A DNA stretch of 27,881 nt. It comes from an uncultured Roseburia sp. GTDB taxonomy: Bacteria; Bacillota; Clostridia; Lachnospirales; Lachnospiraceae. Position 1 is the first letter of the stretch. The number at the start of each line of letters is the position of its first letter. The stretch is from positions 1-27,881 of the forward strand of contig URUD01000038.1 in assembly GCA_900550935.1 (NCBI GenBank), given 5' to 3'. The translations under genes and the position numbers were made by a program. This document shows positions 7,311 through 14,946 of the stretch, one piece after another. Below the pieces are notes generated by a model. That model saw nothing but the letters and a program-made list of their open reading frames with translations, was not told the DNA's origin and did not search any database.

Positions 7311-9426
7311 GCAATTTGAAACGTTTGATGGTCTCTCTTAATTCTTTTGCGATCTCCTCGAGCGTTCCTGTATGCTCTGCAATGTCTGCCATTGTGACAT
7401 TAACCTGCTCGGTAGAAGCATTTACCTCTTCTGTTGCTGCAGCGGACTGCTCGGAAACGGATGCAATGGTTCCCATCTTATTTACAACAGAGTTTTTATT
7501 TTCTGTCATGTTATCATTTAAGGTGTTAATACGGTTCATGCCATCACTTAATTCGTTGATCTGCTCAATGATCTGGCCAAACAGCTCCTCTGTCTTCCGG
7601 ATCGCTTCCTGCTGCTCCTGCTGAAGGGTTTCATTCTCCTGCATCGTCTCTTCTACGAGTTTAGATTTCTCTGTAATTTCCGTAATGATCGCTTTGATCT
7701 CATCGGTTGATTCTTTGGACTCATCTGCCAGTTTACGGATCTCATCCGCAACAACTGCAAATCCTTTTCCCATCTCTCCGGCTCTTGCTGCCTCGATACT
7801 TGCATTCAGTGACAGCAGGTTGGTCTGGGATGTGATATCTGCGATCGCATCGGAAATGTAGAAGATCTTATCAATGCTGCTTACCATCTCTTCCATTACG
7901 GAAAGTGATACTCTGGATTTCTCAGCTGTCTTTTCAGATTTTACGATCAGATCCTTTACGCTGTTTAATCCTTCTGCACTGACTTCGTTTGCTTTTCCCG
8001 CCATATCATTGACACCACGCACATAATCTCTGGTGTCCTCGAGGCTCTGATTTAAGTTGTCCACCTCACTGCTTGCTTCCTGTGTGCTCTCTGCCTGTTT
8101 TACGGCACCCTGGGCCACACTGTCGATCGCGAGTGTTACCTGCTGCATCGTGGTTTTGGTATTTCCTGCAATTTCAAAGATATTGTCCGCAACACCTAAA
8201 ATCTTGTTTGATTTTGTCTCTACCTCACGGATCAGGTTGGATACATCATCGATCATTTCATTGAAATGTGTCTCTAATTCACCAAATTCATCGTTCTTTG
8301 TTACTTTGATCTTTTCGGTGAAATCTCCACTTGCAACCTTACCGGTTACATTCTGGATCTTTCTGATCTCACGGATAACTGCCATCGCGGTCAACACTGC
8401 AATAATGCAGCCAAAGATCACTCCGAATGCTCCCGCAGCGATCATTCCTGTATTGATTGCCCGCAGATTGGACTGATTTTCAGCACTGGTAATAACGCCC
8501 AGAAGTTTCCATCCGGTAACGCGATCCGTCATTGCTGTAATAACGGTATTGACACCACCATTTTTTACCGTGTAGCTGGACTGTAACTTGATATCTGCTG
8601 CACTCTCATCTCCGGCTTCTTCTGCCTGATTGAGCTGTGTCTCTAATGTATTTAATTCATCATTGATCGGTGTCCAGAATTCGCTTCCATTTGCAGAACC
8701 CTGCGCAATCGTATTTTTCTCATTGTCTATAATGATATTGCCGTCGGAATCGGTCAGCATCACATATCCGGTATTTAAGAGTTTAATGTTCTGAACGTAC
8801 TCTTTCATAACGCTTGCCTCAATATCCATGGCAACAACGCCCTGTACTACATCACTGTTCTTTACTTCCTGACAGACCGTAATGATCTCTTTCCCTGTAT
8901 CAGGATCCGTATATGGTGCTGTGATGTAACTGAAGATTGCATTTACTTTGGATTTTCTGCCCTGACAGTTTGTATACCACTCGTAATCTTTTCCGTTCAC
9001 GCCCTCTTCAATACTGTTTTTGGACTGTTTCTTTCCATCGGCATCGTACTCGATCCATCCGGAAATCCTTTTACCGCTCTCGGTAACATAGTGGCATTTT
9101 ACGGCACCGCTTGTTACCTTACAGGCTGCCACGAGCTCGTCCTGCACGTTTGCGATATATTTATCGTAATTTCCCGGTTCTGCCTCTAAGGTACGAATAC
9201 TCTCTTTTCGGGTCAACAGATCGACTGGAAGACTGATCGTCTTTTCATACGTCTGCAGACTGGACAGCGCACTCTCTAATGTCTGTTCACTGCTGAGTTT
9301 CATGTTCTCGTTGAATACGCTCTTACTCTTGCTGTAAGTAAGCACACCGCAGATCAGAATACTTCCTACGATTGCAACGATGAAACACAAAATCATTTTG
9401 GTTCCTAATCCTATTCTTTTCTTCAT
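7300..9426 (-). CDS. Methyl-accepting chemotaxis protein with large extracellular sensor
   Basis: A 708-residue transmembrane chemoreceptor. TM1 spans about 10-30. An extracellular double-Cache-type domain follows (about 35-325), with FSYITAPYTDPDTGKEIITV and a later DSDGNIIID typical of dCache. TM2 spans about 327-350 and a HAMP linker about 350-405. The long helical signalling domain contains the conserved hairpin tip around DAIADITSQTNLLSLNASIEAARAGEMGKGFAVVADEIRKLA. It would sense a small ligand outside the cell and control CheA. I start it at ATG 9426, which has GGAGG upstream, rather than at 9456. No CheR-binding pentapeptide ends the protein. It implies a motile organism. The ligand is unknown. 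Confidence 0.94.
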   Translation of the reverse strand: MKKRIGLGTKMILCFIVAIVGSILICGVLTYSKSKSVFNENMKLSSEQTLESALSSLQTYEKTISLPVDLLTRKESIRTLEAEPGNYDKYIANVQDELVAACKVTSGAVKCHYVTESGKRISGWIEYDADGKKQSKNSIEEGVNGKDYEWYTNCQGRKSKVNAIFSYITAPYTDPDTGKEIITVCQEVKNSDVVQGVVAMDIEASVMKEYVQNIKLLNTGYVMLTDSDGNIIIDNEKNTIAQGSANGSEFWTPINDELNTLETQLNQAEEAGDESAADIKLQSSYTVKNGGVNTVITAMTDRVTGWKLLGVITSAENQSNLRAINTGMIAAGAFGVIFGCIIAVLTAMAVIREIRKIQNVTGKVASGDFTEKIKVTKNDEFGELETHFNEMIDDVSNLIREVETKSNKILGVADNIFEIAGNTKTTMQQVTLAIDSVAQGAVKQAESTQEASSEVDNLNQSLEDTRDYVRGVNDMAGKANEVSAEGLNSVKDLIVKSEKTAEKSRVSLSVMEEMVSSIDKIFYISDAIADITSQTNLLSLNASIEAARAGEMGKGFAVVADEIRKLADESKESTDEIKAIITEITEKSKLVEETMQENETLQQEQQEAIRKTEELFGQIIEQINELSDGMNRINTLNDNMTENKNSVVNKMGTIASVSEQSAAATEEVNASTEQVNVTMADIAEHTGTLEEIAKELRETIKRFKLLEK

Positions 9427-9621
9427 TTCTCCTCCATCCCTGGCTGCACTTGTCATGCAAATTTCCCATTTTGCCAGACAATCCTATCCCTTATCTATTT
9501 TTTCGGCAGATTTTTTCAAAATATTAGTACCCCTTACCTATAATTTCTTCTTATTATTCCATTTCAATCTGCCGATATCTGTTACAGACTAATTTGAATA
9601 CGCAGAAAGGATTTACGAGTT

Positions 9622-12486
9622 ATGAAAAAACAAAAGCACCTGCTGTCGATCACCTTTCTTTTTCTGTTTTTCTTCTGTCTTACCCTATGCATTCCGGAAG
9701 CCGTACAGGCAGCGGATACTCCGGTCTCGATTACATACTGCAAGGTAAGCTCGAACGGAAAAAAGGTAACTGTCAAGGCAAAAGTAAAACAGAAAAACAG
9801 TTCCTATGGGAAAAAGCTCTATCTTCTGGCAGTTGACAGCCAGACTTCCGAGAAAAAAGCGGTCAAAGCGACTCCGCTTGCTTCTAAAACAAACAAAAAA
9901 GGCAACCTGAGTTTTAAGGTAAAATATAAAGAAAACATGCTGTTTCAGAAGTTTGCGATCGCCTATAAGACCAAGGGAAAATATAAGATCGTCAGCAACA
10001 CTTTTTACATTACCAATCCGGAGGTGTTTGCCACTTATAAGGGGAGCGGCCCGAAAACCTCTTCCAAAAAAGGCTTACAGCCAGAGGATTTAGACGAGGC
10101 TCTCGAACTGCGCACCCAGCATGCTGTCATCAACTGGACCGTCAACTCGCTTCTGACCACGAACTGTACCAATACGGTTCCTTATCAGTACCGGGGCAAA
10201 ACCTACTATTTTAATGCGGATATGTTAGATTACAACGATGCGCAGGTCAAAGCATACAACAAAGCAGGAACCAGAGTCAGCATTATCCTCCTGCTTCCAA
10301 ACAGCAGCAACTCCGAGACCGACGCCATGCGTTACAAAGGTTCCTCCTATGCCAAATACAGCTCTTTTAACATCTCTTCCAAAAAAGGCTGCCGCACCTT
10401 TGAAGCACTTATGAGTTATCTGGCAAAACGTTATGGTACAAAGGAAAATTATGTTGCGGGGTGGATCTTAGGAAATGAGGTCAACAACCCTTATGAATGG
10501 AATTATGGCGGCAACAAGAGCCTGACTTCCTACATGGAACAGTACTCGCGTGCATTCCATATCTGCTATAACGCAGTCCGAAGCGTCAGCAAAAAATCCA
10601 ATGTTTATATCAGTCTGGATTATAACTGGAACTGCGACCCGGACAATTCGGGCAAACGATATTTTACAACCAAGGCAACACTGGATGAATTTTACCGTCA
10701 GGTCAATCTCCGCGGAAAAGTTCCTTTCCACATTGCCTACCATGCTTACCCGCAGGGTCTTATTGATCCGGTATTCTGGGATGACTCCCTTGCGACCAAT
10801 TCCACGGCCAGCACTTTTATCACATTCCGGAACTTAAATATCCTGACCAACTATGTGAAAAAGAATTTCGGAAAAAAATATACAATCATGCTCTCCGAGC
10901 AGTCCTTTAATTCCACCAAAGGGGAAGCCGTGCAGGCTGCTGCTTACGCATATGCCTATTACCTTTCCGAGTGCAACAGTATGATCGAGTCCTTCATATA
11001 CAGCCGACATTTTGACAATCCGATCGAGATGGCGCAGGGCTGCTACTGGGGACTCTGTGACCAGTCACATAATAAGCGCATGATCTGGCACGTTTTCCAG
11101 AATATCGACAGTTCCTCTTCGTTTAAATTTACAAATCAGCTTGTAAAATACACGAACCTGTCCTCCTGGAGCAAGATCAAAGGCTTTAAAAAGTCTAAAT
11201 TTACCAAGATGGAAACGCTCAACCGGAAGCCTACACTTGGCAATGTTAAAATGGAAGACACCAACACCGTTATCCTTTTCTGGAATCGCGTACATTATGT
11301 CGACGGTTACGAAATCTACCGCAATGACCAGAAGATTGATACGATCATGGATCCAACTGTGACCGGCTATATTGACAAAAATGTTCCAAGCGGCGAAACC
11401 TGCACTTATAAGATCCGTTCCTTTAAATTTATCCCGGGAACCAAAGATGCCAACCAGAAAGGTGCTCTTTTCAGTTCCTATTCCAATACGCAGTCCATTA
11501 CCGTTTCGACCGGAAAAGCTGCCTGGAATGCGGATAAATGCAAGGTAAATGGCAAGAACATCGCGCTTGGCTGGATCTCCCAGAAATCCGTTGCCGGCTA
11601 TGAAATCGAACGCTCAGATTCTGAAAACGGCTCTTATTCCGTTATTGCCGATACGACCAAGACATCCTATACAGATAAAAACACGGTTTCCGGTATGACC
11701 TATTTTTACCGGGTACGCGCCTATGTAAAGAAAAATGATACCAAATACTACGGCGATTATTCAGACGTTTTAGATATGCAGGCAAACATCCAGCTTGCTG
11801 CCAAGATCGTGGACGGAAAGCTGACCCTTTCCTGGAGTGCTTTTCCAAATGCCCTGAAATATCAGATTTACTGTTCTTCTGATTCGGACGAATCTTTTGT
11901 GAAGATCAAAACGACCGGAAACGGCACCGACACCACCTATACAACCGGCAGCTACAAGATCTCCGGCGAGACCTGCTATTTTGCTATGGGTGAAACCTAT
12001 CACTTTAAAGTCAGAGCCATGCTGCCTGATGATAAGAGAAGTGCTTATTCTAATGTTGCAGATCTGCTGATCGATGAGGAACTGGTTGTCGAAGACACTG
12101 GATCAACGCAGGAAGCGACAGAGAGCACCGAAGCTGTGATGATCGAAGAGACGGAAACAGAAGGAACGGAAGATACGTCAGAAACTGCGGAAACAGAGAC
12201 GGGAGCTACTGAAACTGAAACGGAGACTGCTGCAACCGAAACGGAAGGAACAGAAAATCAGACGGAGACAAGTTCGTCGGAAACTGCGGAAACAGAGACG
12301 GAAGGAACGGAAGATCAGCCGGAGACTGCAGAGACAGAAACAGAGGCGACTGAGACAGAAACTCAGACGGATGAGACCGAGGATGAAACTGGGGCGACCG
12401 AGACAGAGCCTCAGACGGATGAGACCGAGAAAGGGACAAGGATGATGGAGACGGAGACTAATTCTGATACCAAGATTGGCATATAA
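9622..12486 (+). CDS. Secreted glycoside-hydrolase-like protein: DUF5722-type core, Fn3 repeats, acidic tail
   Basis: A 954-residue secreted protein. A signal peptide (1-30) ends near AVQA. An Ig-like beta region lies at about 33-135. The core, about 150-535, looks like a TIM-barrel glycosidase of the DUF5722 kind: GNEVNN places Glu286 where a clan-A acid/base would be, FHIAYHAYPQG lies between, and LSEQSF places Glu426 as possible nucleophile 140 residues later. Three fibronectin-type segments follow (about 540-630, 635-720, 725-815), with repeated features such as GYEIYR/GYEIER and TCTYKIRSF/TYFYRVRAY. From about 820 to the end lies a Thr/Glu-rich tail. No LPXTG, transmembrane anchor or S-layer motif is visible, so it is probably released or held non-covalently. 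Substrate unknown; polysaccharide is likely. Confidence 0.8.
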   Translation: MKKQKHLLSITFLFLFFFCLTLCIPEAVQAADTPVSITYCKVSSNGKKVTVKAKVKQKNSSYGKKLYLLAVDSQTSEKKAVKATPLASKTNKKGNLSFKVKYKENMLFQKFAIAYKTKGKYKIVSNTFYITNPEVFATYKGSGPKTSSKKGLQPEDLDEALELRTQHAVINWTVNSLLTTNCTNTVPYQYRGKTYYFNADMLDYNDAQVKAYNKAGTRVSIILLLPNSSNSETDAMRYKGSSYAKYSSFNISSKKGCRTFEALMSYLAKRYGTKENYVAGWILGNEVNNPYEWNYGGNKSLTSYMEQYSRAFHICYNAVRSVSKKSNVYISLDYNWNCDPDNSGKRYFTTKATLDEFYRQVNLRGKVPFHIAYHAYPQGLIDPVFWDDSLATNSTASTFITFRNLNILTNYVKKNFGKKYTIMLSEQSFNSTKGEAVQAAAYAYAYYLSECNSMIESFIYSRHFDNPIEMAQGCYWGLCDQSHNKRMIWHVFQNIDSSSSFKFTNQLVKYTNLSSWSKIKGFKKSKFTKMETLNRKPTLGNVKMEDTNTVILFWNRVHYVDGYEIYRNDQKIDTIMDPTVTGYIDKNVPSGETCTYKIRSFKFIPGTKDANQKGALFSSYSNTQSITVSTGKAAWNADKCKVNGKNIALGWISQKSVAGYEIERSDSENGSYSVIADTTKTSYTDKNTVSGMTYFYRVRAYVKKNDTKYYGDYSDVLDMQANIQLAAKIVDGKLTLSWSAFPNALKYQIYCSSDSDESFVKIKTTGNGTDTTYTTGSYKISGETCYFAMGETYHFKVRAMLPDDKRSAYSNVADLLIDEELVVEDTGSTQEATESTEAVMIEETETEGTEDTSETAETETGATETETETAATETEGTENQTETSSSETAETETEGTEDQPETAETETEATETETQTDETEDETGATETEPQTDETEKGTRMMETETNSDTKIGI
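12150..12440 (+). repeat. Imperfect Thr/Glu codon repeats in the 3' end of the secreted enzyme gene
   Basis: Degenerate short repeats built on GAAACGGAG / ACTGAAACA units encode runs such as ETAETETEGTED, which occurs more than once. Such tracts expand and contract by slippage, so length differences between strains are expected. Confidence 0.75.
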
Positions 12487-12837
12487 AATAATGATGGCAT
12501 CCTGATTGAGACTCTCCTGATTTCAGGATACCTGATTATTACATCTCAGAATTTATTGGTATTTTAAATGATTATCTTCATTGGTATAATAAAAAAATCA
12601 TTAGGATATTTGAGTCCTATAGAGTACAGACATAGACTTGGATTGGTCACTTAGATAGTCCAAGAAAATGTCCGCACCCTCCCATAATGAAATTACCCTG
12701 ACAAGTGTTACACAATAATTGGATGTTTTTTCTCCCTCTTGCATAAAACAAGAATAGCAAAGCACAATGACAGTATTTGTCACTGCCGATTTTTCTTATA
12801 AATTTCTCTGACAAGATAATCTCTCTACGTCCGAACG
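12487..12837 (+). other. AT-rich gap without a convincing gene
   Basis: No ORF here has a ribosome binding site and protein-like composition; a 60-codon minus-strand reading (12601-12783) has neither. A perfect TATAAT with TGn extension lies at 12585-12590 on the plus strand without a good -35. Small inverted repeats occur (ATCCTGA with TCAGGAT near 12500-12535; CTTGGA with TCCAAG near 12636-12665). The segment could hold a small RNA or a decayed insertion element, but neither can be shown. No clear terminator for the secreted enzyme gene is visible. Confidence 0.5.
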
Positions 12838-12841
12838 CAAA

Positions 12842-12876
12842 AGAGGGCAGAAACCGAACTATCGGCTCTGCCCTCT
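12842..12876 (-). terminator. Second hairpin downstream of tRNA-Pro, likely terminator
   Basis: Arms AGAGGGCAGA and TCTGCCCTCT (10 bp) enclose a further CCGA/TCGG stem. On the minus strand it is followed by TTTTG. It could be a back-up terminator for the tRNA, or on the plus strand a distant end for the secreted enzyme transcript. Confidence 0.6.
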
Positions 12877-12902
12877 CTTAATTCTTACATTACTGTTTCG
12901 CA

Positions 12903-12930
12903 CAAAAAAACGAGTACCTACTGTACTCGT
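12903..12930 (-). terminator. Intrinsic terminator of tRNA-Pro
   Basis: A perfect 8-bp stem (ACGAGTAC with GTACTCGT, 5-nt loop) is followed on the minus strand by seven T residues. It begins 8 nt after the tRNA 3' end. Confidence 0.88.
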
Positions 12931-12937
12931 CTTCTAG

Positions 12938-13011
12938 TCGATGCGACAGGATTCGAACCTGCGACCTCTGCGTCCCGAACGCAGCGCTCTACCAAGCTGA
13001 GCCACGCATCG
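12938..13011 (-). tRNA. tRNA-Pro (anticodon CGG)
   Basis: A 74-nt cloverleaf on the minus strand. The acceptor arms are CGATGCG and CGCATCG, the D-arm carries GCTCAGCTTGGTAGAGC, the anticodon stem is CTGCG/CGCAG with loop TTCGGGA (anticodon CGG, reading CCG), and the T-arm carries GGTTCGAATCC. The discriminator base is A and CCA is not encoded. It has its own promoter and terminator. Confidence 0.96.
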
Positions 13012-13041
13012 TTAATTGATTATCTTAAATCGTGCCTAATT

Positions 13042-13070
13042 ATAATAGCACATCTCTCATGCTTTGTCCA
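13042..13070 (-). promoter_or_regulatory. Promoter of tRNA-Pro
   Basis: On the minus strand a -35 TGGACA (13065-13070, five of six matches) stands 17 nt from a -10 TATTAT (13042-13047). It lies about 30 nt upstream of the tRNA and only 14 nt downstream of the stop of the truncated toxin. Confidence 0.75.
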
Positions 13071-13083
13071 GATTTTTTTTAAT

Positions 13084-13293
13084 TTATTGTTTATGATTCT
13101 TTATAATTCCAAAGCAAAGCTGTGCTGCTTTTGCCTGTACACTTGGATATAATTCCTCACCTGCAAAAGATTGAAAAGGGTTAGGTAGTGCCGAATCAAG
13201 CATTCCTTCAGCACGAACGCCATCACAGCCACGAGTAACTTTTATCAACCTTTCATGAAGTGAAATAACCTGCTCTTTGCTCAATCTTATCAT
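13084..13293 (-). pseudogene. Truncated Doc-type (Fic family) toxin
   Basis: A 69-residue remnant of a death-on-curing toxin. LSKEQVISLHERLI, GVRAEGMLDSALPNPFQSFAGEELYP and QAKAAQLCFGIIKNH match the first half of Doc proteins, which are normally about 125 residues. After IIKNH the family continues into the catalytic HPFxDGNKR motif. Here the reading ends KQ-stop, so the catalytic centre and all later helices are missing. The gene overlaps the antitoxin by ATGA, the normal arrangement. What follows is not the rest of Doc but the tRNA-Pro promoter, so a deletion next to the tRNA gene probably removed the 3' half. The product should be inactive as a kinase or AMP-transferase. Confidence 0.82.
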
Positions 13294-13532
13294 TTAGCAA
13301 GCACATCATAAGCCTCCATATTCTGTTTAATAAGACGCTCAGAAATTGCAAATACATCCTCTGTGGATGCAATTTTCTCCTGCTCTGCCTTACTAAAATC
13401 AATCACTAGGTATCGCGGCACATTGTTTTTAAGGATAACTGCCGTGCCATGTTCATCAACCACTCTGGCAACCTTCGAAAAATTCTGATTGGCCTCTGTA
13501 ATAGAAATCATTGTATTTGTATCAACTGTCAT
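13290..13532 (-). CDS. Phd/YefM family antitoxin
   Basis: An 80-residue antitoxin. The N-terminal half (MISITEANQNFSKVARVVDEHGTAVILKNNVPRYLVID) is the DNA-binding Phd/YefM fold: TEANQNFSK is the typical first helix and VILKNNVPRYLVI the strands. The C-terminal third is charged and would wrap around the toxin. Such proteins repress their own promoter and neutralise the partner. The ribosome binding site is GAGAGGTG upstream of the ATG. The partner toxin gene is truncated, which leaves this as a functionally orphan antitoxin. The pair appears more AT-rich than its neighbours, consistent with acquisition by transfer. Confidence 0.9.
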   Translation of the reverse strand: MTVDTNTMISITEANQNFSKVARVVDEHGTAVILKNNVPRYLVIDFSKAEQEKIASTEDVFAISERLIKQNMEAYDVLAK

Positions 13533-13556
13533 AATTTACACCTCTCTTTCGCTTAT

Positions 13557-13590
13557 ATTATATGTAAATTATAGGATAAATACAACCTAT
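13557..13590 (-). promoter_or_regulatory. Promoter and possible operator of the toxin-antitoxin pair
   Basis: A -35 TTGTAT (13580-13585), 17-nt spacer and perfect -10 TATAAT (13557-13562) lie upstream of the antitoxin. A 5-bp inverted repeat (ATAGG at 13571-13575, CCTAT at 13586-13590) straddles the -35, where a Phd-type repressor would bind. The operator role is inference. Confidence 0.68.
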
Positions 13591-13662
13591 TTTATATAGA
13601 TACCACAAACTTTTATTATCCGCTCGTTGATTTTTCCGTATTATTTTCCCATTTCGCATCAT

Positions 13663-13691
13663 TTGGATATCCGCCCTTTTTATGTTATACT
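13663..13691 (+). promoter_or_regulatory. Promoter of the SDR gene
   Basis: TTGGAT (13663-13668), a 17-nt spacer and TATACT (13686-13691) preceded by TGT form an extended -10 sigma-A promoter 42 nt upstream of the start. Confidence 0.75.
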
Positions 13692-13733
13692 TTACTCTAT
13701 AAAATGATAATTTGAAAAAGGACGGTCTTTTTT

Positions 13734-14465
13734 ATGCCAAAAACAGCTTTGATCACCGGTGCTTCCCGCGGCATCGGACGTGCGATCGCAATCGAATTTG
13801 CAAAAGCAGGCTACCAGCTTGTGATCACCTGCTCCAAATCCGAAGCAGCGCTTCTGGATCTGAAAGATTTTTTAGAACGCGAATATCACACCCAGATCCT
13901 CACCAGTGTCGGGGACGTGTCTTCTTATTCCTATATTGAACAGCTTTTTTCCGAGGTTGCTGCACGTTTCGGCGGCATTGACGTCCTCGTTAATAATGCA
14001 GGGATTTCTTATATTGGACTTCTCACCGATATGAGCATTGAGGATTGGAACCACATCGTTGAAACGAATCTGACTTCCGTTTTTTCCACCTGCCGTCTTG
14101 CCATTCCGCATATGGTACACTGCAAACAGGGGAAGATCATTAACATTTCATCTGTCTGGGGCATTGCAGGTGCCTCCTGCGAGGTCGCATATTCTGCCTG
14201 CAAAGGTGGCATCAATGCCTTTACGAAGGCACTTGCCAAGGAGCTGGCTCCGAGCAACATCCAGGTAAATGCTATTGCCTGTGGTGTGATCGATACTTCC
14301 ATGAATGCCTGCTTTTCCGAGGAAGAACGAATGGTCCTGGCAGAAGAAATCCCTGCCGGGCGCTTTGGAAGACCAGAGGAGGTCGCTTCCCTTGCCTTAC
14401 AGCTTGCAACCGAAAATCAATATCTGACAGGTCAGATCATCACATTAGACGGCGGATGGCTCTAA
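13734..14465 (+). CDS. Short-chain dehydrogenase/reductase, 3-oxoacyl-ACP reductase-like
   Basis: A 243-residue classical SDR. The NAD(P)-binding TGASRGIGRA is at 7-16, NNAG follows strand 4, and the catalytic Ser (ISSVWG) and YSACK give the Ser-Tyr-Lys triad. The C-terminal GQIITLDGGWL is typical of the FabG-like subgroup, which makes 3-oxoacyl-ACP or a similar ketone substrate NADPH-dependent. It is outside any fatty-acid cluster, so a housekeeping FabG role cannot be assumed. AAAGGACGG precedes the ATG at a rather long distance. It has its own promoter and ends in a terminator that overlaps the stop codon. Confidence 0.9.
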   Translation: MPKTALITGASRGIGRAIAIEFAKAGYQLVITCSKSEAALLDLKDFLEREYHTQILTSVGDVSSYSYIEQLFSEVAARFGGIDVLVNNAGISYIGLLTDMSIEDWNHIVETNLTSVFSTCRLAIPHMVHCKQGKIINISSVWGIAGASCEVAYSACKGGINAFTKALAKELAPSNIQVNAIACGVIDTSMNACFSEEERMVLAEEIPAGRFGRPEEVASLALQLATENQYLTGQIITLDGGWL

Positions 14466-14480
14466 GCCATCCGCATTTTT
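14452..14480 (+). terminator. Intrinsic terminator of the SDR gene
   Basis: A perfect 10-bp stem (GCGGATGGCT with AGCCATCCGC, 3-nt loop) is followed by ATTTTT. The left arm lies within the last codons and the loop covers the stop codon. Confidence 0.88.
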
Positions 14481-14582
14481 CTTATTATGCAAGAAATGTA
14501 TTCGCATTTCGCGTATTTTTCCATATTTTTACCTATGAGGCAGTACAATGTTAGTATATTACAAATGATACGAGGTGAATCT

Positions 14583-14897
14583 ATGAATTTGGGAGAACGC
14601 ATCCAATGCCTGTTAGACGAAAAAAATATGACACAACGCGAATTAGCACAGTTGCTGCATCTGGCGCCCAATACAGTCAACGGCTACATCAGGAACTATC
14701 GTTCCCCTGACTGCTCCACCATTGTCTCGATCGCATCCCATCTGGACACCAGTTCAGATTATCTGCTTGGTCTGTCCGCCTGTACCAGCCCGTACCTGAC
14801 CCATCTTACTGCAGAAGAACGCAAGATATTGGTACGCTACCGTCGTATGGATCCCGACAGAAAACAGTTTATCTTAGAGCTTGTTTCCTCTTTATAA
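14583..14897 (+). CDS. XRE family helix-turn-helix regulator
   Basis: A 104-residue DNA-binding protein. The HTH lies at about 5-60: GERIQCLLDEKNMTQRELAQLLHLAPNTVNGYIRN is the canonical lambda-repressor/Cro-type arrangement, with TQRELAQ as helix 2 and PNTVNGYI as recognition helix. SSDYLLGLS closes the domain, as in many Firmicute XRE proteins. The last 35 residues (TAEERKILVRYRRMD...) form a short helical tail. I start at ATG 14583, with GAGGTGAATCT upstream, not at 14487. No partner gene lies in the same transcript. Its target is unknown; autoregulation is common in the family. An 8-bp stem (TTGTTTCC/GGAAACAA) brackets the stop codon. Confidence 0.88.
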   Translation: MNLGERIQCLLDEKNMTQRELAQLLHLAPNTVNGYIRNYRSPDCSTIVSIASHLDTSSDYLLGLSACTSPYLTHLTAEERKILVRYRRMDPDRKQFILELVSSL

Positions 14898-14905
14898 CAG
14901 GAAAC

Positions 14906-14945
14906 AAAAATCCGCCTGCACCTTCCGGTACAAGCGGATTTTTTT
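14906..14945. terminator. Bidirectional terminator between XRE gene and glgX
   Basis: Arms AAAAATCCGC (14906-14915) and GCGGATTTTT (14934-14943), with an inner ACC/GGT, are followed by T residues on the plus strand and A-runs that read as T on the minus strand. It serves both convergent genes. Confidence 0.85.
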
Positions 14946-14946
14946 A

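Noticed and set aside
9457..9621. Flagellar sigma-28 promoter for the chemoreceptor or secreted enzyme (GCCGATAT at about 9572)
   Set aside because: The matching TAAA box at 15 nt is missing.
12206..12439. Minus-strand ORF rich in Ser/Pro/Leu
   Set aside because: It is the reverse reading of the Thr/Glu repeat tail of the secreted enzyme.
12150..12440. CRISPR-like array
   Set aside because: The repeats are short, imperfect, without spacers, and lie in frame within a coding region.
12601..12783. 60-codon minus-strand ORF, considered as a transposase remnant
   Set aside because: No ribosome binding site, no recognisable family and no terminal repeats or target duplication.
12938..13590. Integrated mobile element at tRNA-Pro
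   Set aside because: No integrase and no direct repeat of the tRNA 3' end is visible in the window; only the truncated toxin hints at a past event.
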